NCBI GenBank assembly: GCA_965200825.1
Contig: OZ241385.1
Span: 1,240,001 to 1,304,000 of the forward strand
DNA: 64,000 nt
Direction of reading: 5' to 3'
Source of the DNA: Bin80 sp026709335
GTDB lineage: Bacteria > Bacteroidota > Rhodothermia > Rhodothermales > Bin80
How positions within the stretch are numbered: position 1 is the stretch's first letter; each line of letters begins with the position of its first letter. The notes beneath the pieces are model-generated. The model had not been told where the DNA came from. It worked only from the letters and a program-made list of their open reading frames with translations, and searched no databases. Position numbers and translations under genes: made by a program. Positions 27,696 to 36,359 of the stretch are shown in pieces.

Positions 27696-28111
27696 TCCGC
27701 CAGCGTAAAGCAATGTCTGAGAAAGAAATAAGATTCGTTATATTCAAAGTGTATGCTCGCGGTTGGATTTTGCTAAAATGGAGCAAGGTGCTCTTTTTTA
27801 TTGCTTTGATTCTGGGTGGTTTTAGTGTTTTTCTTAGCGCATGGATGTGGTCAAGTACTCCGCATACTTTTACCGTATGGAGTGGCTTGTTTTACGTTTG
27901 CATGGGTATCTTGATAGCGTTTTCAGCAATAATTGCATTTGGGTTTCCTCACAGATTATTGACAGTTCCCTTACGGAAACATCTTATACCCGAGGGCCAT
28001 GTTAGGCAGTATTACGACAGTTGTGTTGAATCGCTGAAACTGGGTGTTCCCATAATTGACCCGAAAACTGGTCAATTATCCAAATTGGAGGGGACTCCCG
28101 ATCAGTGTTAA
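27692..28111 (+). CDS. Small membrane protein, two predicted TM segments, coupled to the lipoprotein gene
   Basis: A 139-residue protein from ATG 27692, which overlaps the stop of the lipoprotein gene (ATGA) and has AAAGG just upstream. Two hydrophobic segments (VLFFIALILGGFSVFLSAWM and LFYVCMGILIAFSAIIAFGF) are followed by a soluble basic/polar tail of ~55 residues. No family recognised. Tight coupling to a cysteine-rich secreted protein is compatible with an immunity or processing partner, but equally with an ordinary envelope pair. Followed by 284 bp in which I see nothing. Confidence 0.65.
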   Translation: MIRQRKAMSEKEIRFVIFKVYARGWILLKWSKVLFFIALILGGFSVFLSAWMWSSTPHTFTVWSGLFYVCMGILIAFSAIIAFGFPHRLLTVPLRKHLIPEGHVRQYYDSCVESLKLGVPIIDPKTGQLSKLEGTPDQC

Positions 28112-28395
28112 TTTGTTTCAGTGGGTATGTGCCAAATTTAGTTGAAGTTCGCTGGTTGCGAATGGCAGGAACCTTGTATATCTGCTTACTGTGATATTTG
28201 TTCCATGAGGATTGTTTTCAATTTTGCCAAGTCCTGTATAATGAGATCAGAGTTCGCACCGAATGAGATGAAAAAACGCACCCAAGTGATGGCCTATTTT
28301 TAGAGTTTGCGTTTTACATGTATTTTGGGGTTCGTATGAGTCTGTTTTGAGATTGTTTCTTAGCCGGACAATTCGTTCATTTCTAAACGGTTCGT

Positions 28396-28714
28396 GTGCC
28401 CGAAGATCCCGAACCATCTACCCCGGTTTCCGAACCAACCCCCATCCCCGCCGGCTCGCCGTCTGTGCTTCCCGAATATGGAAATGAGGCTTCGCTGGAC
28501 AAAACACGCGCGGAAGCCTTGGAGGCATTTCAATCCCGTCCTCTCGACAAACATTGCTATGTCGTCTTATGGATGGATAAAGTCCACGTTTGGGGGCATC
28601 CGTTGCTGCTGTGCATGGGAGCGACCTCAGAGGGATGCCGACATTTCCGGGGCTTTGCAGAAGTGCCTACACGAGACCTTGTTCCCATGCAGCGACTCTT
28701 TCAGGATCATGGGC
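28396..28714 (+). pseudogene. IS256 (mutator-type) transposase remnant
   Basis: The frame encodes a piece resembling the catalytic region of IS256 transposases: RAEALEAFQSRPLDKHCYVV, then VLWMDKVHV, LLLCMGATSEGCRHFRGF and PMQRLFQDHGL. The first catalytic Asp would be that of WMDKVHV. Upstream and downstream parts are missing and the frame then runs into unrelated sequence. Confidence 0.6.
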
Positions 28715-28796
28715 TAATGCGCAGGAAATATAACTTTTTCCGACGCCGGTCGGCCCTGTGATGAGTACATTTTGTTGGCGCCGAATCCTGACTTCG
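28714..28796 (-). pseudogene. IS21 istB (ATPase helper) fragment
   Basis: On the minus strand a short stretch reads AEVRIRRQQNVLITGPTGVG followed by KSYISCALA, which is the Walker A region of IstB. A stop lies immediately upstream and similarity ends after ALAH. The first bases of this fragment (GACCGCCGAAGTCAGGA) recur in opposite orientation at about 28926-28942, exactly at the border of repeat copy 2, so the island edge is an IS21 breakpoint. Confidence 0.55.
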
Positions 28797-28941
28797 GCGG
28801 TCTAAAAGTGCCTAATTCTTAAAAAACGTGCTTACAGGGCCTTCTGTGAGGGGGTTGTTCTTGATCCTGTTTGTGGTGTTCAGTTTTCCTAAAAATCGCG
28901 CCTGCATACCTCTGTGCAAAAGATGACCGCCGAAGTCAGGA

Positions 28942-29049
28942 CGAATTCTTCTGGACTATCTGTTAAAGAGACGGCGTTGCTTCTCCGACTTACCCGCTTC
29001 CAACTTTCAAATCAGTCACGCAGACGGCCAACCCGAGCTAAAACCCTAA
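28942..29049 (+). pseudogene. 3' remnant of the family 2 glycosyltransferase (second allele)
   Basis: An in-frame stretch of 35 codons beginning RILLDYLLKRRRCFSDLPAS and ending QPELKP before TAA. It matches the C-terminus of the complete glycosyltransferase at 23294-24340 with several substitutions. The rest of the gene is absent. Confidence 0.85.
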
Positions 29050-29214
29050 GTTTGCGTGCTAATACACGAATAGAGCCGGACAGAAATACATACCCTAGAA
29101 TCGGAGAAAAACCCACGACAGCTATTTCCAAGAAATTAGCTCCACCGCCAAACCAAAGGTCAAACGCCCCACTGCTCCATAAAAAGTAATAGTAGAAGGC
29201 CGAGAATAATACAA
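28942..29214. repeat. Diverged direct repeat, copy 2
   Basis: About 273 bp, same orientation as 24233-24504. It holds the last codons of the glycosyltransferase allele and, on the minus strand, the C-terminal part of the intact membrane protein. The two copies bracket a 4.4 kb island. Confidence 0.9.
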
Positions 29215-29419
29215 TCACCATCTGGATGATCTTTAGAGAGCGAAGCTGGATCTTCGATTTTCCTCTCAACAAAAGACATCCCAAGAGTACCGGTGCCATC
29301 AGAGCCAAGGAAAATCTGGTGATCAGAATGACATTCCCCAAAGAGGTATCTATACCAAAGAATAAGAGTGCATAGGAGAGTCCTGCCAAGGTAAGAAAAA
29401 CAGAATGGAGATATCCCAT
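29012..29419 (-). CDS. Small integral membrane protein
   Basis: A 135-residue hydrophobic protein with about four membrane segments (SVFLTLAGLSYALLFFGI, ILITRFSLALMAPVLLGCLL, IIQMVIVLFSAFYYYFLWSS, EIAVVGFSPILGYVFLSGSI) and a basic tail. Family not recognised. It starts 20 bp after the end of the isocitrate dehydrogenase gene and is probably cotranscribed with it. Its 3' part is duplicated as a relic at 24303-24504. It is the intact copy of the pair. Confidence 0.75.
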   Translation of the reverse strand: MGYLHSVFLTLAGLSYALLFFGIDTSLGNVILITRFSLALMAPVLLGCLLLRGKSKIQLRSLKIIQMVIVLFSAFYYYFLWSSGAFDLWFGGGANFLEIAVVGFSPILGYVFLSGSIRVLARKLRVLARVGRLRD

Positions 29420-29438
29420 GGTTATAGTATGATTTATA

Positions 29439-30455
29439 TCAGTTGGACATGTCTGTAATCAGGTGCACAATTTCATCAGTCATTTCACCTGTGGACGCAG
29501 TCCCACCAACATCTGGAGTTAGGCTCGTTCCTTCTTCATACGCACGAGTAACGGCCTGTTCAATCTGCACTGATGCTTCGGTTTCCCCTATATGATGCAA
29601 TAGAAGTGCAGCAGAACGTATGAGTGCAGTGGGATTGGCTTTGGAGGTTCCCGCAATATCTGGTGCGCTCCCATGAACCGCTTCAAATACCGCAATGTCA
29701 TCGCCAATATTTGCACCCGGAACCATTCCTAGCCCACCAACCAACCCTGCACATAGGTCACTCAAAATATCTCCAAAAAGATTGGTTGTCACAATGCAAT
29801 CAAACTGCTCTGGTTTGATAACCAGCTGCATGGCCATATTGTCTACAATAAATTGATCAAATCGGACATCCGGATATTCTGCTGCAGTTGCGAGTGCCTC
29901 TTCCAAGAAGAGGCCGGTGGACAACTTCAGAACGTTTGCCTTGTGTACAGCAGTCAACCGCTTTCGTTGATTGGCAAGAACCCATTCGAATGCATAGCGA
30001 AGAATTCGCCTCGAGCCCTTGCGAGTAATTCTGGCAATAGAGTCAGCAATTTCAAGACGTTCGTCATAGCTCTCAATACCAGAATAAAGCCCTTCGGTAT
30101 TCTCTCGGAATATGACCAAGTCTACTCCTGTAAACGGAGTCAATAGCCCAGGTAAGAGTTTGCATGGCCGCAGGTTCACATACAAATCCAACTTCTGGCG
30201 AAGAGATACATTGATACTCCGGAAACCCTCCCCCACGGGTGTGGTGACAGGCCCCTTCAAAGCAATGCGATTTTTTCGGATGGAACTAAGCACATCATCT
30301 GGCAGAGGATGACCAAATTTTTCGATTCCACGGAATCCTACATCCTCAAAACGTTCCCATTGAACATTAACTCCCGTAGCATTAATTACCTTACAAGCAG
30401 CGTCGGTTACCTCGGGGCCAATCCCATCTCCGGGAATTAATGTAATGGTGTACAT
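29439..30455 (-). CDS. Isocitrate/isopropylmalate dehydrogenase family enzyme, probably NAD-dependent isocitrate dehydrogenase
   Basis: A 338-residue beta-decarboxylating dehydrogenase. It has ITLIPGDGIGPEV at the N-terminus, the substrate loop SINVSLRQKLDLYVNLRP with Ser and Asn as in isocitrate-specific members, IFRENTEGLYSGIE, the catalytic Lys in AVHKANVLK, the metal site TTNLFGDILSDLCAG, and EAVHGSAPDIAG in the NAD-binding region. The Ser/Asn loop argues for isocitrate over isopropylmalate; homoisocitrate dehydrogenase cannot be excluded. It would provide 2-oxoglutarate in the TCA cycle. Confidence 0.88.
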   Translation of the reverse strand: MYTITLIPGDGIGPEVTDAACKVINATGVNVQWERFEDVGFRGIEKFGHPLPDDVLSSIRKNRIALKGPVTTPVGEGFRSINVSLRQKLDLYVNLRPCKLLPGLLTPFTGVDLVIFRENTEGLYSGIESYDERLEIADSIARITRKGSRRILRYAFEWVLANQRKRLTAVHKANVLKLSTGLFLEEALATAAEYPDVRFDQFIVDNMAMQLVIKPEQFDCIVTTNLFGDILSDLCAGLVGGLGMVPGANIGDDIAVFEAVHGSAPDIAGTSKANPTALIRSAALLLHHIGETEASVQIEQAVTRAYEEGTSLTPDVGGTASTGEMTDEIVHLITDMSN

Positions 30456-30634
30456 GTGACTATTGATGCACTGGCCATGGAAGAGGAATTATCCCTTGGA
30501 AATTATTTGTTTATCACGCCAAAATTGAGAATGATGGATCACACATGGGAATAAGATACGGATTCAACCAAGTGCTATCTTACGAAAACCTGAGATCCTT
30601 AATAGAAACTCTAAATGATCGGTTATTAGCCAAT

Positions 30635-33600
30635 TTATTTGATTAGAACCATTGATTTTGCCCCAATCACCTTTCCATCGGCTTCCATCCGATAAATGTA
30701 TTGACCGCTACTTACCGCCGATGCATCCCACTGAATTTTATGAGTGCCGCTGCTGTATGACTGATCTGTGAGTGTGGCAACTTTACGCCCCAATACATCA
30801 AAAACGGTGATTCGAATGTAGCTGTCATATACAACTTTAAAGGTAATACTCGTGGTTGGATTGAAAGGGTTTGGATAATTCTCTTCTAGCTCAAAGGATT
30901 CAGCTACTTGAGTTATATCCCGTTCGATATCTATATTTACCTGTGAAATATCCAGAGTCCAGACTCCACGTCCATGGGTTGCAAGAATAACCTGATCATC
31001 AATAATTCGAATCCGCCAAACGCTGACCGCGGGTAACCCATAATCCGCATAAGACCAAGTTTCCCCGTTATCTCGGGATTCAAAAATCCCTAAAGCAGTT
31101 CCAACCCACATAACTCGCGGATTGTCGGGGAATACTTCGATATCATAGACGTGAGTATTTGGAAATCCATTGCTGCTTTCGCAATTATGTCCAAATCTAT
31201 TTACAAACCCAGAAAGGTCTTCCCAGGTCTGCCCCATATCTTCTGTTCGAAAAAGTTTAGGATGGCATGATACAGAAAACATCACATAAGCTGTGGCCCG
31301 GGAAGTAGGATGGGTGCCCAAACCGGAGATCTGGACAGCAGGGGCAAATTCCGGCGTGTTCACCGATCGCATCGTCACCGGGTTGCTAACGCCAGCCCCC
31401 TGAGGAGCTAAGGCATTCTCGGAAACACGAAGTAATCCAGGATGATGATCTCCCCAAAAATTACTCCATGCATCACTTAAATAGGCACCTACCCAAATAA
31501 CTGATGGATCTGCAAGGGAAACACGAACTTTGCTATTATACCACCAATTACTAGATTCTTCCTCGGGGATGATTCTGTGCCAAGACTCTCCGAAGTCAAG
31601 CGAACGAAGCGGACCTGCTTGCGATACGGAGAAGACTGCCTCTCCTGATCTAGGCGTCCATGAAAGAGATGTAAAGAACTGTCCGCCAAAATCTCGAATA
31701 TTGCCAGCTCGCTGCCAATTCTCTCCACCATCAAGAGAGCGATATACGTTGTTATATTGAATGGATCCCATCAGTGAATCCGCTCCTTTCCAGATAACAT
31801 CAAACCCATCTCCCCCCAGTACCTCTCTCCATCCTCGCCAACTATTCGCATCATTAGGGGAGACCCAAGTACCATTGTCTTGGGTACCACCTATGTACAT
31901 GTCAACACCCGGCCTCTTTGTTGCATCATAAAACTGGGAGGTATTATACCCACCATACCCAGATACATCATCTCCCTCAGTCCAATTGCCCCCACTATCC
32001 CGTGAATAGGCAACTCCGCCGTCATTCCCATTCATGATGTAAAATTCATTGGCCCCCTCATCGACAGGCATGGATATTAGAGCATGATGATCAACGTGTA
32101 CATAGTCCTTTTCCCATAGCTCAATGTCATACGCTTCCTCTACTAAATTCTCCTTTATAAAATTAATATGCAAGATTCCTGATGGTGGGTCATTTGGATT
32201 CCAAGTAGATGCTAAATCACGTTTCAGATATGGCCAATAGTAATACATCAATCCATTTCGGAATCCTCCATTTTCAGCCATTTCGGGTTTCGGGGAAGAT
32301 GCATCATAGTCGTATTTAGAGATAAAAACATATTCTGACTCATATGTCACAGCATAGGAACCTTCACCAATAGGAGTTAAAATAGGGGGATATAACTCCC
32401 ACCGTCCGTTCGCTTCCTGATCTCGAAACGATACCATCAACTGGCGGTTGTTATCGGTATCCCAGACTTGAAAGGGAACTTCTACATAATCTTCATAAAT
32501 ATATTCTGTAAAAGCGATTCCGCTGCCTCCGTCGCCATTATCCCCACCGCTGGGGGGAACCGTGTATCGATGTGCCATCTGAGTCAACCCTGAACCAAAT
32601 CGAACCTCTACCGAAGTCATATCTTCCAAATCAAGATCTTCCACACCGTATTGACGAATAACCCAATCATCATTCAGATCATTGTGTTGATACCCCAAGA
32701 ATAGCTTTATTGACCCCTGTGCCCAGTAATGCTCTCTATAATGAAGGTAACTAAGCTCCATGAAGTCAGGGAGAGTCACAGATTTTAGTCTGCCAGTTAA
32801 TCTGCTGGTGGTTCGGTTGCCATCGATCCACGCTTTTGAACGAAATACACCACCGAGATAAACCGTATCCGGTGAGAATGGATGAACCATAATCGCGTTA
32901 TCGTACCATCCTTGATCATGTAGAAAAGCTGACAATATATCTGGGGTACGATCAACAAATCGCCATGTATCCCCGCCATCTGTAGAGCGATATAGATCCG
33001 ATACAGAGTACCTCGCTTCCCCTTGCTCAAAAATTCTTTCTCCGCTACCAGCAACAGAAGCCCAGATTACCTCTGGATGTGACAGCGAAATTGCTAATTC
33101 AATTCGTCCTGCCCCGTACACAAAAGATGAAAACGACTCTTTCCATGTCTTTCCTCCATCTGTTGAGCGTAGAATTGCATTGTAACGAACCGATCTAGCC
33201 GGAGCAAATTGTATATCAAAATTTTCTGGATTTACTTTTAGGTCCTGTACTCTAGTTTTCCACCCATGATCTGAAGTGTAAGTTTTCTTAAAAGATCTTC
33301 CACCGTTCTCCGTGCGAAAAATCCCGCCGTTCGTTACCACTACAACGATATCCGGATTATTTGGGTGTACAGCCAAGCGGTTTATGCAACGCCAATCATC
33401 GTCTGGATAATTGAGGTTCTTGACGATAGTAGTCGCGTCTAAATGAATCCAGCTTTCACCTCCATCAATGGTCTTGAACATACCTACCCCGTTACTATAA
33501 CGAGAACATCCCAAAAATCCTTCTCCCGTTCCAAAATACATGATCTCAGGGTTGCTTCGAGAAATATCCAAAGTCGTCGCAGCAAGGCTGGGAAGATGGT

Positions 33601-34102
33601 CTGTAAGTGGAGTCCATTCCACGTTTTCCTGACCACTTATTCCGACAGATCGATGTGCTTTCCACACTCCTCCGCCTACGGAGGCTGTATACCATGTACT
33701 ACCGGATGGATCCGATGGATCTATTACAACCGCACGTGTTCTTCCCCCCACATTCCCCGGACCTCGTTCCACCCAGTCTAGTTGGACGGAGTGTTTACCC
33801 TGCTTGGTATTTCGCAGGATTGCCTTTTGAAATTCTGTTATCCTGGAACCATGCGGATAGGGCTGGTAGCCTTGATCAAGTCCCTCGATCGCCTCAAAAT
33901 ATTCTATATACTTGTCTGGATATCCCTGTGAATTCTTCAGATGTTTTGATTTTTCGGACACCGGATGAAATTCTTCAGAAGAAACTTCCGGAAGAAAAAA
34001 AAGAACTCCAATTAAACACATGGATAGCGACAAGAAACTCGCGCTAATAAACCAAATTTCTTGACGAACATTTGATCTTAAATGAGATCTCTTAAACACC
34101 AT
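30635..34102 (-). CDS. Large secreted beta-propeller (sortilin/BNR-type) protein with T9SS sorting domain
   Basis: A 1155-residue exported protein. It has an N-terminal hydrophobic signal region (about residues 16-36). Many Asp-box repeats of sortilin/VPS10 or sialidase-type propellers follow: STDGGKTWKESF, FRTENGGRSF, RSLDGGENWQRAG, FRTEDMGQTWEDL, ESRDNGETWSYAD. The C-terminal ~85 residues are a type A type-IX secretion sorting domain, with LEENYPNPFNPTTSITF, VFDVLGRKVATL and SSGQYIYRM. It is thus probably sent through the outer membrane by T9SS and anchored or released. Substrate unknown. It stands alone with ~180 bp before the next minus-strand gene. Confidence 0.93.
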   Translation of the reverse strand: MVFKRSHLRSNVRQEIWFISASFLSLSMCLIGVLFFLPEVSSEEFHPVSEKSKHLKNSQGYPDKYIEYFEAIEGLDQGYQPYPHGSRITEFQKAILRNTKQGKHSVQLDWVERGPGNVGGRTRAVVIDPSDPSGSTWYTASVGGGVWKAHRSVGISGQENVEWTPLTDHLPSLAATTLDISRSNPEIMYFGTGEGFLGCSRYSNGVGMFKTIDGGESWIHLDATTIVKNLNYPDDDWRCINRLAVHPNNPDIVVVVTNGGIFRTENGGRSFKKTYTSDHGWKTRVQDLKVNPENFDIQFAPARSVRYNAILRSTDGGKTWKESFSSFVYGAGRIELAISLSHPEVIWASVAGSGERIFEQGEARYSVSDLYRSTDGGDTWRFVDRTPDILSAFLHDQGWYDNAIMVHPFSPDTVYLGGVFRSKAWIDGNRTTSRLTGRLKSVTLPDFMELSYLHYREHYWAQGSIKLFLGYQHNDLNDDWVIRQYGVEDLDLEDMTSVEVRFGSGLTQMAHRYTVPPSGGDNGDGGSGIAFTEYIYEDYVEVPFQVWDTDNNRQLMVSFRDQEANGRWELYPPILTPIGEGSYAVTYESEYVFISKYDYDASSPKPEMAENGGFRNGLMYYYWPYLKRDLASTWNPNDPPSGILHINFIKENLVEEAYDIELWEKDYVHVDHHALISMPVDEGANEFYIMNGNDGGVAYSRDSGGNWTEGDDVSGYGGYNTSQFYDATKRPGVDMYIGGTQDNGTWVSPNDANSWRGWREVLGGDGFDVIWKGADSLMGSIQYNNVYRSLDGGENWQRAGNIRDFGGQFFTSLSWTPRSGEAVFSVSQAGPLRSLDFGESWHRIIPEEESSNWWYNSKVRVSLADPSVIWVGAYLSDAWSNFWGDHHPGLLRVSENALAPQGAGVSNPVTMRSVNTPEFAPAVQISGLGTHPTSRATAYVMFSVSCHPKLFRTEDMGQTWEDLSGFVNRFGHNCESSNGFPNTHVYDIEVFPDNPRVMWVGTALGIFESRDNGETWSYADYGLPAVSVWRIRIIDDQVILATHGRGVWTLDISQVNIDIERDITQVAESFELEENYPNPFNPTTSITFKVVYDSYIRITVFDVLGRKVATLTDQSYSSGTHKIQWDASAVSSGQYIYRMEADGKVIGAKSMVLIK

Positions 34103-34238
34103 CAGATTGAGATTGAAGGAATGTTCATCATTATTTGTTCTGATTGGCAGATCTAGATTAGTCGAAGACCTTCCTATGCCTTGAAGATCCAGAAAATAGG
34201 GATTTATACACTTAAATTAATGCCGCGGAAGCACTAAA

Positions 34239-34400
34239 TTAAATTGGATGATTGAGGCGTAGAATTATTGGAACCAGTTTCCATTCGACATTTGCGTGCC
34301 CTCGGTAGAGAATTTCACTTTCAATATCATATTCCTGACCGTGAGTACTAAGAAATTTCCACAAAGAATTTGCATCTGAAAATTTCTTCTCTTCAATCAT
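34239..34400 (-). pseudogene. Truncated FRG-domain protein
   Basis: A 53-codon frame from ATG 34400 with a strong ribosome binding site (AAGGGG seven bases upstream). It encodes FSDANSLWKFLSTHG followed by SEILYRGHANVEWKLVP, the N-terminal hallmark of FRG domains (the Y/F-R-G motif), which normally belong to proteins of 200-300 residues. A stop after RLNHPI ends it early, and no further FRG sequence follows. Either a decayed gene or a micro-protein keeping only the motif. It lies 30 bp after a small hypothetical gene on the same strand. Confidence 0.55.
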
Positions 34401-34430
34401 GTGTTCCCCTTGAATGCGAAGAAAAATCCA

Positions 34431-34688
34431 TTACTCGATCTGCCTAGCTCCTATCATTTGTCCATTATTTAGATTTTCAAAAATCGTTTCATAAGGGTAA
34501 AATGCATTTGTCTTTAGCATGGACGTCACATCCTTCCGGTTGAGCTTAAGAATAGGGGTATATGGTAACCAGAGAGTAGACTTAATTGTATCAAAAAAAT
34601 AAATCTCCCATACAGACTGATCGTCTAGTGTGATCTGTCTCCCATTGTTCTCCACCTTACTTATATGAAAATTTATAGAATCTGTCAT
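34431..34688 (-). CDS. Small hypothetical protein upstream of the FRG fragment
   Basis: An 85-residue soluble protein (MTDSINFHISKVENNGR start) with many aromatic residues, no signal peptide and no recognised family. It starts at ATG 34688 and ends 30 bp before the FRG-domain frame, so the two may form a small operon or accessory gene pair. An IYFFDT...LWLPYTPI stretch looks like beta strands. Confidence 0.5.
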   Translation of the reverse strand: MTDSINFHISKVENNGRQITLDDQSVWEIYFFDTIKSTLWLPYTPILKLNRKDVTSMLKTNAFYPYETIFENLNNGQMIGARQIE

Positions 34689-34997
34689 TGCACCAGAATT
34701 TATATAAGTTTCAGGAATAACGGATCTAACACAGATTTAGTAAGCATTAACAAATACAACTACCATAACAATTTGAGACAATATCATGTACTTATGTTGC
34801 CATGGGAGGTTTGAATTCAATAGAATGGGTTGTCTTACTACTCTATTGCTATGTTGCTATATTGTTCTCTAACAACACATACCGGCGAGTAACTAGAGCA
34901 CTTCCGCCGCCGTCGTTCAACGTCAACCACCCGAGGGCGTTAGTCAAACGGTAACAGGGAATTCAGATCAGTACAAGAGAGCCTAATCCTGAATTCG
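34689..34997. other. Intergenic region with no visible gene
   Basis: About 309 bp between the exbD end and the small hypothetical gene. A mixture of AT-rich sequence and a short GC-rich stretch (about 34900-34940, with CGCCGCCGTCG). No coding region, hairpin terminator or repeat could be supported. Confidence 0.4.
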
Positions 34998-35450
34998 TCA
35001 AATATTTGAAATATCCCGCCTAGATGAATAGCTGATCCGAAGCGTCCCCGCTTTTCGAAGTTCGCCCTGAACATCGGTCACAACCCCCATTTCAGACTCT
35101 TCATCAACCCTGAGAGATACAATCAGCCTAGGCTGCTCACTGAGCTTCCGATACATAATTGATCGAACATTGGTCAAATCTTCAATGACTGCATCATCAA
35201 TCTGCACTTTTGTCTCCCCAACCCGGTTGCCCGGTAGTTTCTCCGGGCCCATCCAGACGTAAGAGACATAACGCTTCTGTTCAATCTTGGTCAATGCCTC
35301 GGCCTGTGGCAAAATCGTACGAACCTGTACCTCCTGCTCTCGCAACACAGTCGTAACCATGAAAAAGATCAAAAGCATAAAGATGATGTCCGGCAGAGAT
35401 GCCGTTGAAATCTCGGGCTTAGCTTTAGACTTTTTTGTAAAGTGAGCCAT
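34998..35450 (-). CDS. exbD: ExbD/TolR family biopolymer transport protein (second copy)
   Basis: A 150-residue inner-membrane protein: basic N-terminus, one TM (about residues 20-40, LPDIIFMLLIFFMVTTVL with the conserved Asp of the proton path) and a periplasmic domain. With ExbB it transmits proton-motive force to TonB. It lies 14 bp after the first exbD; such paired exbD genes are common in Bacteroidota. Confidence 0.9.
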   Translation of the reverse strand: MAHFTKKSKAKPEISTASLPDIIFMLLIFFMVTTVLREQEVQVRTILPQAEALTKIEQKRYVSYVWMGPEKLPGNRVGETKVQIDDAVIEDLTNVRSIMYRKLSEQPRLIVSLRVDEESEMGVVTDVQGELRKAGTLRISYSSRRDISNI

Positions 35451-35464
35451 GATATTCGTCAGAT

Positions 35465-36025
35465 TCAGTTTCCAGGATCAGGTTCGGCAAGGGACACTTG
35501 TGCGGGCCATTTCTCGCGAATTTCATTCTCCGCACCATCTTCCAGATTAGAGCGATATTCGACATAATTGACATGCCCCAAAGATCGCGCCTCCGTATCC
35601 CAAATCTCAAAATACGCCATCCATACCTCATCGAGTGTCTGAATATAAAGATTGTACGGAGTTAGACGATCCGTCTTGATGGATACAACCGCCTTGGAAG
35701 GAGAGTCAGAATAACGAGCATCTGCACCATTATTCTGAACATGAGTGAGAACCTCACTACGGATCTGCGCCACTGAAGACGGCAAGTCTTCAAGGAGAAC
35801 CTGTCCCTGAGCATTGATGAGGATCTTGAGCATATTACGATCACTCACAGGAGGCGGAGGTGTAGTCTCATCAGGCTCCGGCGGCAATGTCATTCCAATC
35901 CCGGTGTCCACATCAATTGTAGTGGTAACCAGGAAGAAGATCAATAGCAAAAATGCAATGTCCGCCATCGAGGATGTCGGGATTTCTGCTCCTTCACGTT
36001 TCTTTTTCTTGGCAAGTATACTCAT
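35465..36025 (-). CDS. exbD: ExbD/TolR family biopolymer transport protein (first copy)
   Basis: About 186 residues from ATG 36025 (MSILAKKKKREG), preferred over a longer frame from 36085 because the TM then starts at the usual place. It shows TSSMADIAFLLLIFFLVTTT with the conserved Asp, then a proline-rich linker (DETTPPPPVSDRN) and the periplasmic domain. Member of the exbB-small membrane protein-exbD-exbD minus-strand operon. Confidence 0.9.
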   Translation of the reverse strand: MSILAKKKKREGAEIPTSSMADIAFLLLIFFLVTTTIDVDTGIGMTLPPEPDETTPPPPVSDRNMLKILINAQGQVLLEDLPSSVAQIRSEVLTHVQNNGADARYSDSPSKAVVSIKTDRLTPYNLYIQTLDEVWMAYFEIWDTEARSLGHVNYVEYRSNLEDGAENEIREKWPAQVSLAEPDPGN

Positions 36026-36044
36026 TACGGTAGAAGAGATGCGG

Positions 36045-36311
36045 TCAGGAAACAAGGTTTTTGATACCTGACACAAGAAGTGCAAGAAGTGTTAGCACCA
36101 AAGAAATGACAATTGTCATGATGCCAGCATCCGTCCAGGTTGGCAATGCAAGCCCCAAGATCAAAAATAATACTGGAGGAACGGCCATGAATGCAATCGA
36201 AATGGTCTTGATTTTGCCAAATAGAAGGCTACGAACACCCGAAGCGACCATCACTAACAAGGCAAGGCCTATCAGTGAAATAACGATGTATAGAAAAATA
36301 TTGAGAAGCAT
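36045..36311 (-). CDS. Small membrane protein in the exbB-exbD operon
   Basis: An 88-residue very hydrophobic protein with about three membrane segments (IFLYIVISLIGLALLVMVAS, TISIAFMAVPPVLFLILGLA, GIMTIVISLVLTLLALLVSG). It lies 48 bp after exbB and 19 bp before exbD on the same strand. No function known to me; its place suggests an accessory subunit of the ExbBD motor. Confidence 0.75.
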   Translation of the reverse strand: MLLNIFLYIVISLIGLALLVMVASGVRSLLFGKIKTISIAFMAVPPVLFLILGLALPTWTDAGIMTIVISLVLTLLALLVSGIKNLVS

Positions 36312-36359
36312 AACAATCGTGGTTTATTGGGATATGATCCCTGATTAATCAGTTGCCCC

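Noticed and set aside
24233..29214. The 272 bp repeats as a long target-site duplication of a composite transposon
   Set aside because: The copies differ at about one base in five and are far longer than any insertion-sequence target duplication.
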